Notes: generated by a model from the sequence alone, not told the origin. A stretch of 64,000 bases of DNA from Cytobacillus horneckiae (GCF_002835735.1 NZ_PISD01000034.1:1-64000), one strand, 5' to 3'. Positions 25,911 to 35,315 are shown, counted from the first letter of the stretch. Numbers and translations are program-made.

Positions 25911-26522
25911 TTAACCATACCTTCTTTTAACTACAGGCTGATATTTTTTCATCGGTCCTTTTGTCAGTACATCTTTCATATACAGATCGCCGTTAGGACT
26001 ATTCTTTTTCATCAGTTCCATTAAATATGTAATATCATCCATAGCTCTATGTGTTTGATGATTGCTGATATTGTGCGATTGCAGTAACGTTAATAGCTTA
26101 CTATTTGGGAAACCATAGTTTTTCCACGGAATGCCTCTCATTGTACAATACCACTTAAGATCATTAATGTCTTCCGGATATAAGCGGTAGAGAAAACTGC
26201 GGTCAAAAGATGCATTATGAGCAAACACAGCATCGGCATGGAAGAAAAATTTCTTTATTAGCCTTTCATCAAAGCTTTTCCCAGCGACGGCATCAAATGG
26301 GATTCCATGTACTTTGTATGCTTGATTATAATTTTTTTTTGCCGACATCGACAATGGCTCCCTTAGAAAGGAACCTTCTTCTTTAATATCCAAAATCTCA
26401 CCAGTATTTTCATGAAAAGAGAACAGCTTCATTGCTAATTCAATTACTTCATCTGAATCAGGACCTAAACCTGTTGTTTCTACGTCGAGTACGAGTCCAA
26501 GTTTCTCACTTTTTTGCACCAT
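25911..26522 (-). CDS. DnaQ-like 3'-5' exonuclease (DEDDh)
   Basis: A 203-residue RNase T/DnaQ-fold exonuclease. ExoI is VLDVETTGLGPDSDEVIEL, ExoII is in VFAHNASFDRSFLY, and ExoIII-epsilon is HRAMDDITYLMEL, together giving the D-E-D-D ligands and the catalytic His. It has no polymerase or BRCT domain. It may trim DNA or RNA; the exact substrate is open. The ATG follows AGAGGAGGATT. It is divergent from the DUF3784 gene with 71 bp between starts. Confidence 0.88.
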   Translation of the reverse strand: MVQKSEKLGLVLDVETTGLGPDSDEVIELAMKLFSFHENTGEILDIKEEGSFLREPLSMSAKKNYNQAYKVHGIPFDAVAGKSFDERLIKKFFFHADAVFAHNASFDRSFLYRLYPEDINDLKWYCTMRGIPWKNYGFPNSKLLTLLQSHNISNHQTHRAMDDITYLMELMKKNSPNGDLYMKDVLTKGPMKKYQPVVKRRYG

Positions 26523-26593
26523 AATCCTCCTCTTCTCTTTTTTTTAAGCATATAATAGAATAAAGAGAATTTCCAGCAGAGAGGAGTGATAAT

Positions 26594-27316
26594 ATGGCGG
26601 CAGTTATTGTCATTCAACTAGTTATTGCTATACTTTTCATTATTTTGGGCTGGGTCATCCGTTTCAAAGGTATTTACGGTTTAATTTCTGGATTTAACAC
26701 CCGGTCTGAAGCGGAACAGCAGGAATTAATTGAAAAAGGTTATCCTCAGAAGACAGGCAGTTTAATATTCTTCACCGGCATCGGGATGATATTGCTTTTC
26801 CCGATTACGTTTTCTTCGTTTGCATATGCAAATGAAGTGATTTTCGGTTTTATGCTGATCTTTCTATTAGGCGGTATGATTTATCTCTCTAAATTTGAGA
26901 TTCAACGGAAAAAGAAACGCAGTTATATCATCAGCTTATCACTTTTCATAATAATTGTCGGCGGCATCGCTGCTATTACTGCCTTTAGTTACCAAGGTTA
27001 TACTTTAAAAACGACAAATAACGGATTTGAAATCACCGGAATGTACGGTGAAGAATGGGATTATGCCAATGTAGTAAATGTTGAGCTAATGGATTCTTTG
27101 CCGGATGTTACATGGAGACAAAACGGTGTAGGACTGCCAACATTGTCGAAAGGATATTTTAAAGTTGAGGGATATGGCAGCAGCCTCCTATTTATCCAGC
27201 ATCAATCTCCTCCTTACCTTTATATCGAGACAGATGAACGGCCGATTTTTATTAATGATAAAGACCCTTCTGTAACTAAGAAATGGTATGAAGAGATAAA
27301 CGATAAAGTTCAATAA
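26594..27316 (+). CDS. DUF3784-type membrane protein with C-terminal PH-like domain
   Basis: A 240-residue protein with four hydrophobic segments. The first (residues 3-22) with GLISGFNTRSEAEQQELIEKGYPQKTGSL resembles DUF3784. Two more segments lie at 55-100 and one at 115-135. The last 100 residues form a soluble beta-rich domain (GFEITGMYGEEWDYANVVNV) resembling a bacterial PH domain, probably extracellular or cytoplasmic depending on topology. Function unknown. The ribosome binding site is AGAGGAG. It is ended by the terminator at 27323. Confidence 0.7.
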   Translation: MAAVIVIQLVIAILFIILGWVIRFKGIYGLISGFNTRSEAEQQELIEKGYPQKTGSLIFFTGIGMILLFPITFSSFAYANEVIFGFMLIFLLGGMIYLSKFEIQRKKKRSYIISLSLFIIIVGGIAAITAFSYQGYTLKTTNNGFEITGMYGEEWDYANVVNVELMDSLPDVTWRQNGVGLPTLSKGYFKVEGYGSSLLFIQHQSPPYLYIETDERPIFINDKDPSVTKKWYEEINDKVQ

Positions 27317-27322
27317 TAAACG

Positions 27323-27363
27323 GGAGGCAAAGGCTGTTTTTATCAGCCTTTGTCTCCTTTTTT
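27323..27363 (+). terminator. Terminator of the DUF3784 gene
   Basis: GGAGGCAAAGGCTG pairs with CAGCCTTTGTCTCC (one mismatch), followed by a T run. Confidence 0.85.
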
Positions 27364-28652
27364 TACGTTTGTGTATTCTCTGCCAAATTTACCGGTACAG
27401 CTTTGCTTTCAAGTTCGTTCATATGAATGAAAATCGTCTTTTTCCAGAGATGATAAGCAATCAGAAGGACTATACCGAATCCGCAAGCCGTCATGAGCAG
27501 CCATACTGGGAATTTTTCGAGCAAAGCACCAAAAAGGATATAGCCTAGCGGTACCATAGCCGTCGCTCCCATCTCGATTAGTGCTGTCACTCTGCCTCGA
27601 TATACATCCGGTGTGCTTTTTTGCAATAAAACCATGACTGGCATGTTAATCAGCATTATAAACGCTGATAAGGCAAACACCATTACCATTAAGTACGGAA
27701 ATATTGCTGCATTCGTTACGCCAAGAAACATTGGCAAATCAGGCAGACCGATCATTACTAATATAATAGGCAAAACAATCAATCCTGTTGTAATGGCCCG
27801 GTCCTTTCTTTTTATTTCTGCTCGGGCTGACAGTACGACTGCCATAATCAACATTCCTACTGAAAAGGTTCCTTCTATTATACCAAGCTGATAAGCTTCC
27901 ATTCCTCTGATTTGCAGCACGAGATACGGAAGGGCAACTGGAAAGATGGCAAACCAGAAGTTTAACAAGACTGAAATAAGAATCAAATTGAAGATAAATG
28001 GCTGATTCTTTACATATACAAAGCCTGACTTAATATCTTGAAGCACACTTGTTGAATCAGCTTCTGCCCGCTGCTCTGCGTAGAGATGGTATTGTATGAG
28101 CACGCTTGCAATTCCTGAAACGACAAAAGTAATCGTGTTAATTAACATAAATGTAGTGATAGGAACTAAAGCAAATAGAACTCCACCAAGAACGGGGCCT
28201 AAAATTGTTGAAAGTGAAGCTGCTGCTTGGTTTAAGGAAAACGCTTTTTGAAGATAGTCTGGACCAACCATATTATGAATGGCGGATGTCACGGCTGCGG
28301 AGTAAAATGTGTTGAGGATACTTAGTACGGCTGCTGCTAAATATAAAACCCAAATAGCTGAAAATACAAAATTAAAAAGGATAAACGTAATGACAAGCCA
28401 GGCTGCACAGGCAAAATCAGTAGTTATAATGATTTTCTTCCGGTCCAGCCTATCGGCAATTGTTCCAGCTAATGGGGAAAGAATGATTCTTGGGAGTGTA
28501 CTTAATACAAGCGTGATGGCGAAGTTAAGACTGGAGCCAGTCTCTGCAAGAATGTAGAGACCGATGGCAAAGCCGAATACGGATGATCCAAGAACTGCCG
28601 TGAATTTCCCAATCATGAATAATATTAAATTCCTTTTGACTGCTGTTTCCAT
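27363..28652 (-). CDS. MFS exporter of the macrolide-efflux-like (DHA3) group
   Basis: A 429-residue, 12-segment MFS protein. It has LSPLAGTIADRLDRKKIIITTD as motif A, NQAAASLSTILGPVLGGVLFA in segment 5 and MPVMVLLQKSTPDVYRGRVTALIEMG in the second half, a pattern seen in MefA-like and YfiS-like exporters. The start codon overlaps the stop of the ArsR-type regulator by one base (TAATG), so the two are co-translated. Substrate unknown; a toxic small molecule is the usual inference. Confidence 0.87.
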   Translation of the reverse strand: METAVKRNLILFMIGKFTAVLGSSVFGFAIGLYILAETGSSLNFAITLVLSTLPRIILSPLAGTIADRLDRKKIIITTDFACAAWLVITFILFNFVFSAIWVLYLAAAVLSILNTFYSAAVTSAIHNMVGPDYLQKAFSLNQAAASLSTILGPVLGGVLFALVPITTFMLINTITFVVSGIASVLIQYHLYAEQRAEADSTSVLQDIKSGFVYVKNQPFIFNLILISVLLNFWFAIFPVALPYLVLQIRGMEAYQLGIIEGTFSVGMLIMAVVLSARAEIKRKDRAITTGLIVLPIILVMIGLPDLPMFLGVTNAAIFPYLMVMVFALSAFIMLINMPVMVLLQKSTPDVYRGRVTALIEMGATAMVPLGYILFGALLEKFPVWLLMTACGFGIVLLIAYHLWKKTIFIHMNELESKAVPVNLAENTQT

Positions 28653-29131
28653 TAATGGTTCTCCTCTTTTCCTTCTTTCATTTTTTTAAAGGTCGCATCC
28701 AACTGATAAGACGTGCGATCAAGCGCTTCTTTCACAGTCCTTTTTATATATTTGTAAAAAAGCTGTTCCAATTCCACAATAAACGCTTCTTTTTCAGCCT
28801 CAGTTAAAGAGATATTGACGACTCTTCGTTCTTCCTCTTCATGATTAAGTTTTTCGCTATTTTCATGATGGTAAAAATGCGTTGCCTTTGATTGATAATA
28901 TTTTTCGATAATGCCGCGATTTTCTTTCGTTTCAACCAATTCCAATATTCCGTGATGATAGAGCTGCTGGATATGATAATGTATACTGCCTGCTGATTTC
29001 CCCATCTCATCCGCCACTTGCTTTGCCGTTCTCGGCTGCTCTGCTAATAAAAAGATGATTCTTGACCTAAGTGGGCTAGAAATCACCTTTTGCTGCTCTA
29101 AATTGATCTCCATAGACCTTTTCTCAAACAT
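28652..29131 (-). CDS. ArsR-type winged-helix regulator of the MFS exporter
   Basis: A 159-residue regulator with an N-terminal HTH_20/ArsR-like winged helix: SSPLRSRIIFLLAEQPRTAKQVADEMGKSAGSIHYHIQQLY and GILELVETKENRG. No cysteine metal site is evident. The C-terminal half is charged and helical and may bind a ligand or dimerise. The start is the ATG at 29131 after AGGAGGAGGTGG. It probably represses its own operon with the exporter. Confidence 0.85.
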   Translation of the reverse strand: MFEKRSMEINLEQQKVISSPLRSRIIFLLAEQPRTAKQVADEMGKSAGSIHYHIQQLYHHGILELVETKENRGIIEKYYQSKATHFYHHENSEKLNHEEEERRVVNISLTEAEKEAFIVELEQLFYKYIKRTVKEALDRTSYQLDATFKKMKEGKEENH

Positions 29132-29235
29132 CCATCCACCTCCTCCTAACACCATCAACCAATCCAATTTTATTATACGTTCTAATTATTTAGAACACAA
29201 TAATATTTTAGATTATTAAAAATATTTATAATCAA

Positions 29236-29262
29236 TGTACCTGTCACCCACAAATTTCGACA
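29236..29262 (-). repeat. Short dispersed motif, copy 1
   Basis: On the minus strand it reads TTGTCGAA directly followed by ATTTGTGGGTGACAGGTAC. It shares TTGTCGAA and AATTTG-N-GGGTGACAGGYAC-like blocks with the copy at 44395-44434. It is extragenic. Confidence 0.55.
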
Positions 29263-29494
29263 ATTGTTTATAGATTAAAATGAGCTTAGTTTTGACATTA
29301 GTTTCTATAAGGTATTTATTAGTTAGGGAAGAGGCTGCTGTAAGCTATGTGATCCACATCATTGTATATGTTTTTTAAAAAATTATTATAACTTTGGATA
29401 ACCTTAATATTAGGTGTTTTTGTTTTTTTCGATTTGAAGTTTGGTTGTTGTTGTTTGGGGTTTAGGAATGTGGATGGATTGGTTTGCATAGAAA

Positions 29495-29555
29495 AAGCAG
29501 TTCACAAAAAGGAGGCGTGACCAGCCAGCCTTTTTTTGTGAACTGCTGCTTTTTA
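29495..29555 (-). terminator. Terminator of katE
   Basis: AGCAGTTCACAAAAAGG with a matching CCTTTTTTTGTGAACTGCT arm forms a long imperfect stem ending in T-rich sequence on both strands. It lies 32 bp past the katE stop. Confidence 0.8.
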
Positions 29556-29586
29556 TTGAAATCTAATTACAATTGAAATGCCTTGA

Positions 29587-31692
29587 TTATACCGCGCGTG
29601 ACCAGTGACGGTGAGCTGTTATCGCTTGGATAAATTCCTGGCTGAAGGCTGTTAAGTCATTTACATTTTGCGTAGCCACTAAGCCTTTTTCAAAATAAAC
29701 TTTGCCTTCAATGTCCATCGGAATTTCATTTATGTTTGCTTCTCGCAACACTTGAATTCCCTCATTCCCAGCACCAATTGCTTTAAAATGATTATATGCG
29801 TGGGCAACAAATGCGATGCTGTCGAAGCTCGCTTTTAGCTTTTCTGCGCTCTGCTTTCCGCCTGGTACGTACACCGCATCATACAGAACAGAATCTGCGG
29901 TCAAAAAGGTCTTATCCACCTCGATTTCTTTGCCATCTTCACTTGTCTTTATTCCGAGAGCAGAGCTGATGACTTCAGGCACTATGCCTGCATTCTCCAG
30001 CTTTTCCATAGCTGACTTTGCATCCACATATGAAAAACCGTCTTCTAGTAATACAGCAACTTTTCTTGTCTTAGGCGACTTCACCGTATTCTCCTGGCTT
30101 AACGCAGGCGATGACTTCATACAAGAAGATTCCACATTTTCAACTGGAATATCCACGCCAATTCCTTTTGCAATTTCTGCGGCCAATCCAGCATCAACAT
30201 GATTAAACATGTCTACAACTTGCTGCTGCACATCCTTGCTTTTTACCTTTCCAAGCTCAAACCGGAACGCTCCAATAATATGTTCTTTCTCCGACTCGGT
30301 CATGCTATTCCAAAAGAGCTTCGCCTGGCTGAAGTGATCTTCAAAGCTTTCACTCCGTGCACGAACTTTACGCCCCTCAATCTTTTCCTGATAATGAACA
30401 TAGCCGCCCTCTTCCTCTGAAGCTGGCCTCGGATCATTGTTTAGCAGTGAATTTTTATGATAGGATACTTGACCAGTATTAATTGTCATTCGATGATAGC
30501 CGTCATTTTGATGATTATGGAACGGACATACCGGGCGATTGATTGGGATTTCATGAAAATTCGGTCCGCCCAGGCGAATCAATTGAGTATCAGTATAAGA
30601 GAAAAGCCTTCCTTGTAAAAGCGGATCATTAGAAAAATCAATCCCAGGCACGACATGACCTGGATGAAAAGCAACCTGCTCGCTTTCAGCAAATACGTTA
30701 TCCTGATTGCGATTCAATGTCATCTTTCCTATGATTTTGACAGGGACATCTTCTTCCGGCCATATTTTTGTAGCATCAAGTATATCAAAATCGAACTTAA
30801 ATTCATCTTCTTCATCTATCATTTGAACGCCGAGCTCATATTCCGGATAGTTCCCCATCTCGATTGACTCCCATAAATCCCTGCGATGATAGTCTGGATC
30901 CTTGCCTGCAATCGTAAGCGCCTCATCCAAAACAAGTGAATGCACACCGAGAACTGGCTTCCAATGAAATTTTACAAATCTCGCTTTGCCTTGATCATTC
31001 ACAAATCGAAATGTATGAACGCCAAACCCTTCCATCATTCGATAGCTGCGGGGAATGCCTCTATCTGACATCGTCCACATAACCATATGGGCAGTCTCCT
31101 GATTATTCGCGACAAAATCCCAAAACGTATCATGTGCAGTTGAAGCTTGTGGCATTTCATTATGCGGTTCAGGCTTAAAGGAATGAACCAAGTCAGGGAA
31201 TTTAATCGCATCTTGAATAAAGAACACTGGAATATTGTTGCCGACAAGATCATAATTACCTTCTTCTGTATAGAACTTTGTAGCAAAACCTCTCGCATCC
31301 CTCACCGTGTCAGCCGATCCTTTCGAACCTGCCACTGTCGAGAATCGTACAAACACAGGTGTCTTCACATCAGGATCCTGCAGAAATTTCGCTTTTGTGT
31401 ATTCTTTCATTGATTCATAGACTTCAAAATAGCCGTGAGCGCCATTTCCTCTTGCATGTACAATTCTCTCAGGAATACGCTCATGATCAAAATGAGTCAT
31501 CTTTTCACGAAAGTGGAAGTCTTCCATTAAAGTAGGACCGCGTTCCCCCGCTTTTAAAGAGTGTTCATCCTCTGAAATCTTCAAGCCTTGATTCGTTGTC
31601 ATTTTCTTGCCTCTATTATCAACACGATAGTCTTCCAGCTGCTTATTCTTACTATTTTCATTTATTGTTTGTTGTTGTTCTTTCTTATTCAA
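29587..31692 (-). CDS. katE: Large-subunit monofunctional catalase KatE
   Basis: A 701-residue clade 2 heme catalase. The catalytic His is in RIPERIVHARGNGAHGYFEV, the Asn region in DLVGNNIPVFFIQDAIKFPDL, and the proximal heme Tyr in RLFSYTDTQLIRLGGPNFHE. The extra C-terminal 150 residues are a DJ-1/PfpI (glutaminase-like) domain beginning RKVAVLLEDGFSYVDA, diagnostic of large-subunit catalases. It decomposes hydrogen peroxide in the cytoplasm and in Bacillus belongs to the general stress response. The start is TTG at 31692 after GGAAGGGG. A SigB-like promoter lies at 31731-31755. Confidence 0.96.
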   Translation of the reverse strand: MNKKEQQQTINENSKNKQLEDYRVDNRGKKMTTNQGLKISEDEHSLKAGERGPTLMEDFHFREKMTHFDHERIPERIVHARGNGAHGYFEVYESMKEYTKAKFLQDPDVKTPVFVRFSTVAGSKGSADTVRDARGFATKFYTEEGNYDLVGNNIPVFFIQDAIKFPDLVHSFKPEPHNEMPQASTAHDTFWDFVANNQETAHMVMWTMSDRGIPRSYRMMEGFGVHTFRFVNDQGKARFVKFHWKPVLGVHSLVLDEALTIAGKDPDYHRRDLWESIEMGNYPEYELGVQMIDEEDEFKFDFDILDATKIWPEEDVPVKIIGKMTLNRNQDNVFAESEQVAFHPGHVVPGIDFSNDPLLQGRLFSYTDTQLIRLGGPNFHEIPINRPVCPFHNHQNDGYHRMTINTGQVSYHKNSLLNNDPRPASEEEGGYVHYQEKIEGRKVRARSESFEDHFSQAKLFWNSMTESEKEHIIGAFRFELGKVKSKDVQQQVVDMFNHVDAGLAAEIAKGIGVDIPVENVESSCMKSSPALSQENTVKSPKTRKVAVLLEDGFSYVDAKSAMEKLENAGIVPEVISSALGIKTSEDGKEIEVDKTFLTADSVLYDAVYVPGGKQSAEKLKASFDSIAFVAHAYNHFKAIGAGNEGIQVLREANINEIPMDIEGKVYFEKGLVATQNVNDLTAFSQEFIQAITAHRHWSRAV

Positions 31693-31730
31693 AAGTAAAA
31701 TCCCCTTCCATTTAAATCTTTATGGAGCTT

Positions 31731-31755
31731 CTTCCCTCTATGAAAGGAGATAAAC
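31731..31755 (-). promoter_or_regulatory. Candidate SigB promoter of katE
   Basis: On the minus strand GTTTAT, 13 nt, GGGAAG, compared with the SigB consensus GTTTAA-N12-14-GGGTAT. It lies about 40 bp upstream of the start codon. Known SigB control of katE in B. subtilis supports it. Confidence 0.5.
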
Positions 31756-31759
31756 TTTT

Positions 31760-31990
31760 TAATTGCTTAATAGTTCTTTTAGCATAAAGTGAAACTTCCA
31801 TCAGTAGTGGTTTTTCTTTATCACCCTCTGATAGGTTTTAGGTTCCACAGGATGCGGTTCACTAAAAACGTTGCCATAGGACGTGGCGTATTTTTGTCTG
31901 AGTTCTAATAATCGGTCTTTAATGGGTAGTTATCTCAACCTCAGCTTCTACGTCTAAACTTTGAGGTCTTGGGCCGTTAATCTGTGATAA
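31760..31990 (-). mobile_element. Possible degenerate 3' end of an IS605-type tnpB with omega-RNA-like tail
   Basis: On the minus strand a short open stretch (31975-31919) reads GPRPQSLDVEAEVEITTH and stop, resembling the low-complexity C-terminus of TnpB proteins. Past the stop come structured-looking sequences: two related motifs (CGTCCTATGGCAACG and GCATCCTGTGGAACC) and a hairpin at 31800-31832 (ATCAG...GGT / ACC...CTGAT). This order (tnpB end, guide-RNA scaffold, right-end hairpin) is that of IS200/IS605 elements. The rest of tnpB and any tnpA are missing. The identification is from pattern only. Confidence 0.35.
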
Positions 31991-31999
31991 AAATCACAC

Positions 32000-33145
32000 C
32001 TATCTAAATACAGTGACATCTGATTTTCTGCTGAACTGGTAAATGGCAAGTAAGACAAAAGTTAATCCGAAAGCTAACAGTACAAGTATATTCATATAAA
32101 GACTTGAAAAAGCTGCCCCACCCTGAAGCTGTGCGATCGTTTCAAGCACCCATGTTTGCGGTAGGAAATTCGCTATTTTTTGAATCACTTCAGGCATTAC
32201 TTCAAGCGGAAAAAAACAGCCTGATAGCATACATGTCGGTGTTACAATCACATTTTGAATGGCAGACGCCGCTGCCGAGCTTTTTGCAAATGCCACAATG
32301 CAAAGCGAAATGCCCACAGTTACGACAGCGAAAAGCGACATTACGAAAAACATCTCCATAAAAGACAGCCTTAAATCAATTTTGAATAGTGTTTTCATTA
32401 ATATAATTGTGATAATAATTTGAAAAACCATAACTAAAACATTAACAAAAGCATTTGATAGCACATATTCCTTCGCTGATATCGGTGCAACCATCAGCCT
32501 GAAATATGTCCTTTTTTCCTTCTCTTTCAAAATAAGAGCAGCTAGATTGCCTGCAGTGAAAAACATAATAATAATTAAAAACCCCATTGTTCTGACCGTC
32601 ATTATATTATTTTTTGATGTATCCTCAACTGTATGTGCTGAAATCCCATAGGATTCTTGCTGGTATTGATTATACGCGGTTTTAAAAGCCACATGATCAG
32701 CTTGCACTCGCTTTGAAATAGCGAGAACATTCCCTAAATATTGATACAAATATGATTCTATAAATGTTGTAACTTCTGCCCCCTTAATCGAAATTAGTTG
32801 AATATGGCTCGGATTTCCCTTTTCAATGCTATTAGTGAATCCTTTTTCTAAATAAATGACGGATTCTACCGAACCAGAGGTGAGCGCTTCTTGCATTTCT
32901 GATTGAGTGATTTCTTCTACTTTTATATTTTTCATCCCTGTGAAAAATTTCACCGTATCATTTGCAATATAGTCTTGGTCCTCATTGACCACACCGATTC
33001 GGATCTCGCCTTCCTCCCAATGCCCATAGGCTGTGACCGCAATCATGATGCAAATAACCGGTCCGAGAAGAAAGATAAGTGCGTTTTTCTTATCCTTGAA
33101 CACGACTTTGAATGCATTTCTCATCATCCAGATGATATTCTTCAT
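32000..33145 (-). CDS. lnrN: ABC-2 type permease subunit (LnrN-like)
   Basis: A 381-residue ABC-2 permease with one N-terminal segment (residues 20-42), a large extracytoplasmic loop of about 130 residues and five membrane segments in the C-terminal half, including the family TPTCMLSGCFFPLEVMPE region. It is the last gene of the operon, its ATG overlapping the lnrM stop (TAATG). With LnrM it would form the membrane part of an exporter energised by LnrL. In B. subtilis LnrLMN protects against linearmycins and related polyenes. The symbol is by gene-set likeness; the true drug may differ. Confidence 0.72.
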   Translation of the reverse strand: MKNIIWMMRNAFKVVFKDKKNALIFLLGPVICIMIAVTAYGHWEEGEIRIGVVNEDQDYIANDTVKFFTGMKNIKVEEITQSEMQEALTSGSVESVIYLEKGFTNSIEKGNPSHIQLISIKGAEVTTFIESYLYQYLGNVLAISKRVQADHVAFKTAYNQYQQESYGISAHTVEDTSKNNIMTVRTMGFLIIIMFFTAGNLAALILKEKEKRTYFRLMVAPISAKEYVLSNAFVNVLVMVFQIIITIILMKTLFKIDLRLSFMEMFFVMSLFAVVTVGISLCIVAFAKSSAAASAIQNVIVTPTCMLSGCFFPLEVMPEVIQKIANFLPQTWVLETIAQLQGGAAFSSLYMNILVLLAFGLTFVLLAIYQFSRKSDVTVFR

Positions 33146-34251
33146 TATAGGCCCTCCTGTCTATGAAGATGCCATACAGCAATAAAAAAGCAAGCGGCAG
33201 CAATAACAATATTTATGAGAATGACTGGATAGCCGGCTGCGACGTTTTGTGCAAAAATAATTTCCCGTAATGCTTCGTTAGACCAGGTTAAAGGAGAAAA
33301 TGAAGCAAAGAAGCTAAAAAGACTTCCTGATGAGGTATCAATAGGAAAATATACCCCGCCTAGAAAACAGGCGATTTGAACAAAGAAGATAGAAATGGAC
33401 GCTGTAGCTTCTGGCGTCTTAGCAACGAAACTAATGGCTATTCCTAAACAAATTGCAAAAAGAATCAATGAAAAGAGGATCATTAGTACCATCCAAAGAT
33501 GCTCTCCCCACTCAGCGCCAAAAACATATTTACTAAAAAAGATTAATACAAGGATAAAAAATGCATTCATTGTAAATGAACCGGCCATTTTTCCGATAAG
33601 GACTTCACCCTTTGTTATTGGTGCAGCAATAAGTCTAACACTTGTCTTCAACGTCTTTTCACCACGAAATAATTGATAACTTGCATATAGGCTAAAAAAG
33701 CTAAGCATGACGGCCATTGAAACAGCGTAATAATCCATTGAATCCGGCTGCTCTTTTCCATTTAAAGAAGAGGTTAAAATAAAGTCATTAGGGATTTCCT
33801 CAGCTATCACCGGATTGATTTTCTGCTGAAGAAGGCTATATTGATTGGCAAACCCCGCCATCAGCCCTTGAATAACACCTGATTCAATTGTATTTATGTC
33901 ACTTCCATATACATCAACACCTTCGTTTCCCAGCACTATAAATGCTGCTACTTCGTTTTCCTTCACCGCTGTTATTCCTTTGTCTGCATTATTTTCCTCT
34001 GCAAATTGGAAGCCATGGTTTAATGCTTCGCTTGTAAATGCTTTGAAATAAACTGCCAACTCTTTATTTCCTTCATTTTTATATAAGATTTTCATTTCAT
34101 TATCAATCGTAACGCCATCTGTGAAAGCATTTGTTAAAGCTGTTCCTAGGATGGTCATTAAAATAATGGGAAAGGCAAGGAAGAAGATAAATGTTTGTGA
34201 ATCACGGAAGTTGCTTTTCATTTCTTTTATAAAAATCCTAAAGATATTCAA
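33145..34251 (-). CDS. lnrM: ABC-2 type permease subunit (LnrM-like)
   Basis: A 368-residue ABC-2 permease with the same plan as its neighbour: N-terminal segment (SQTFIFFLAFPIILMTILGTA), large outside loop, then five C-terminal segments ending in LVIAAACFFIAVWHLHRQ-like sequence. The paired, diverged permeases suggest a heterodimer. It lies 22 bp downstream of the ATPase gene and is translationally coupled to the next gene. Confidence 0.72.
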   Translation of the reverse strand: MNIFRIFIKEMKSNFRDSQTFIFFLAFPIILMTILGTALTNAFTDGVTIDNEMKILYKNEGNKELAVYFKAFTSEALNHGFQFAEENNADKGITAVKENEVAAFIVLGNEGVDVYGSDINTIESGVIQGLMAGFANQYSLLQQKINPVIAEEIPNDFILTSSLNGKEQPDSMDYYAVSMAVMLSFFSLYASYQLFRGEKTLKTSVRLIAAPITKGEVLIGKMAGSFTMNAFFILVLIFFSKYVFGAEWGEHLWMVLMILFSLILFAICLGIAISFVAKTPEATASISIFFVQIACFLGGVYFPIDTSSGSLFSFFASFSPLTWSNEALREIIFAQNVAAGYPVILINIVIAAACFFIAVWHLHRQEGL

Positions 34252-34273
34252 TCTCTAATTCCCCTCCCATTGT

Positions 34274-35209
34274 TTAATCTCTTAACTTTCTGCCTGTTAA
34301 AGTTAAAAATACAGTTTCCAAATTTGGCGCATTCTCCTTTAATGAACGAATTTCTACTTTCTTTTTCATAAAATGGAGAATGATTTCATTTAAATTATTC
34401 ACCTCTGCATCAGAATAAATTTGAATGACATTCCCCTCTGTTTGCACACTTCTTACACCATTTAGTTCATTTACTTCCTTTAAATCAAAATCAGCTGCAT
34501 CCTTCACTTCAACCTGAATATCCTTCGCGTCTGTTATAAGAGAGATAAGCTGTTCCTTACTACCTTCAGCAATTACTTTGCCATGGTCAATAATAGCGAT
34601 TCTTGAGCATATGGCTTCTACTTCCTCCATATAGTGGCTCGTATAAATAATTGTGCAGCCATTAGAATTCAGCTTTTTGACTGATTCCAAAATATGCTTT
34701 CTTGACTGCGGATCAATGCCAACTGTCGGCTCATCCATAATGATTAGCTTTGGCTGATGAGCAATCGCACAAGCGATATTCAATCTCCGCTTCATCCCCC
34801 CTGAAAAGCTTTTAGGATAGCTCTTCTGTTTATCACCCAAGCCAACAAAATCCAAAGCTTCAATAGCATTTTTATTCAACTCATTCCCACGAAGCCCATA
34901 CAGGCCAGCAAAAAATTTCACATTTTCTAATGCAGTCAAATCTTCGTAGATCGCAATATCTTGTGGAACTAGCCCAATATTTTTCTTTACATATTTACTA
35001 TTTCGCTTTAAATCTTTGCCTAACAGCTTAATTTCACCTTTTGATATTTTAAGCAAACCGGCAATCATATTAATGGTCGTGCTCTTTCCTGCTCCATTCG
35101 CTCCAAGGAAGCCAAAGATTTCGCCTTCCATTATCGCAAGCGATACACCGTCGACAGCAATAAATTGGCCAAACTTTTTCGTTAACTGATTTATTTCCAG
35201 TACATTCAT
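34274..35209 (-). CDS. lnrL: ABC transporter ATPase (LnrL-like)
   Basis: A 311-residue drug-export-type ATPase. Walker A is GANGAGKSTT near residue 38, the Q-loop in GLVPQDIAIYEDL, signature SFSGGMKRRLNIACAIAHQP, Walker B LIIMDEPTVGIDP and the H-loop in IIYTSHYMEE. It has a C-terminal extension of about 90 residues typical of DrrA/CcmA-type ATPases. Length equals B. subtilis YfiL/LnrL (311). The start is the ATG at 35209, 8 nt after TTTAGGAG. A terminator-like hairpin at 35260-35285 separates it from the kinase gene, so the transporter genes probably have their own regulated promoter. Confidence 0.8.
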   Translation of the reverse strand: MNVLEINQLTKKFGQFIAVDGVSLAIMEGEIFGFLGANGAGKSTTINMIAGLLKISKGEIKLLGKDLKRNSKYVKKNIGLVPQDIAIYEDLTALENVKFFAGLYGLRGNELNKNAIEALDFVGLGDKQKSYPKSFSGGMKRRLNIACAIAHQPKLIIMDEPTVGIDPQSRKHILESVKKLNSNGCTIIYTSHYMEEVEAICSRIAIIDHGKVIAEGSKEQLISLITDAKDIQVEVKDAADFDLKEVNELNGVRSVQTEGNVIQIYSDAEVNNLNEIILHFMKKKVEIRSLKENAPNLETVFLTLTGRKLRD

Positions 35210-35259
35210 GCACTCATCTCCTAAATGATATTGATGACTCATCTTCATTGTATGAAAAT

Positions 35260-35285
35260 GAAAAAAACTCCTGCAGTGCAGAAGT
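35260..35285 (-). terminator. Hairpin between sensor and transporter genes of the lnr-like locus
   Basis: On the minus strand ACTTCTGC-ACT-GCAGGAGT followed by seven T. The TCATG-N7-CATGA inverted repeat just upstream (about 35286-35302) is a candidate site for the NarL-type regulator. It suggests partial termination with separate control of lnrLMN. Confidence 0.65.
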
Positions 35286-35315
35286 TCATGAAATGAGCAT
35301 GAGAAAACTCATATT

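Larger units (their letters stand above)
29132..29586. other. Long intergenic region between the regulator and katE
   Basis: No coding region is seen. It contains the promoter region of the ArsR/MFS operon near 29165-29215 (not resolved), one copy of a short dispersed motif at 29236-29262, an AT-rich and then G/T-rich stretch, and the katE terminator at 29495-29555. Confidence 0.5.

Noticed and set aside
30655-31413. Plus-strand ORFs opposite katE
   Set aside because: Antisense to a highly conserved catalase; no initiation signals and no plausible protein features.
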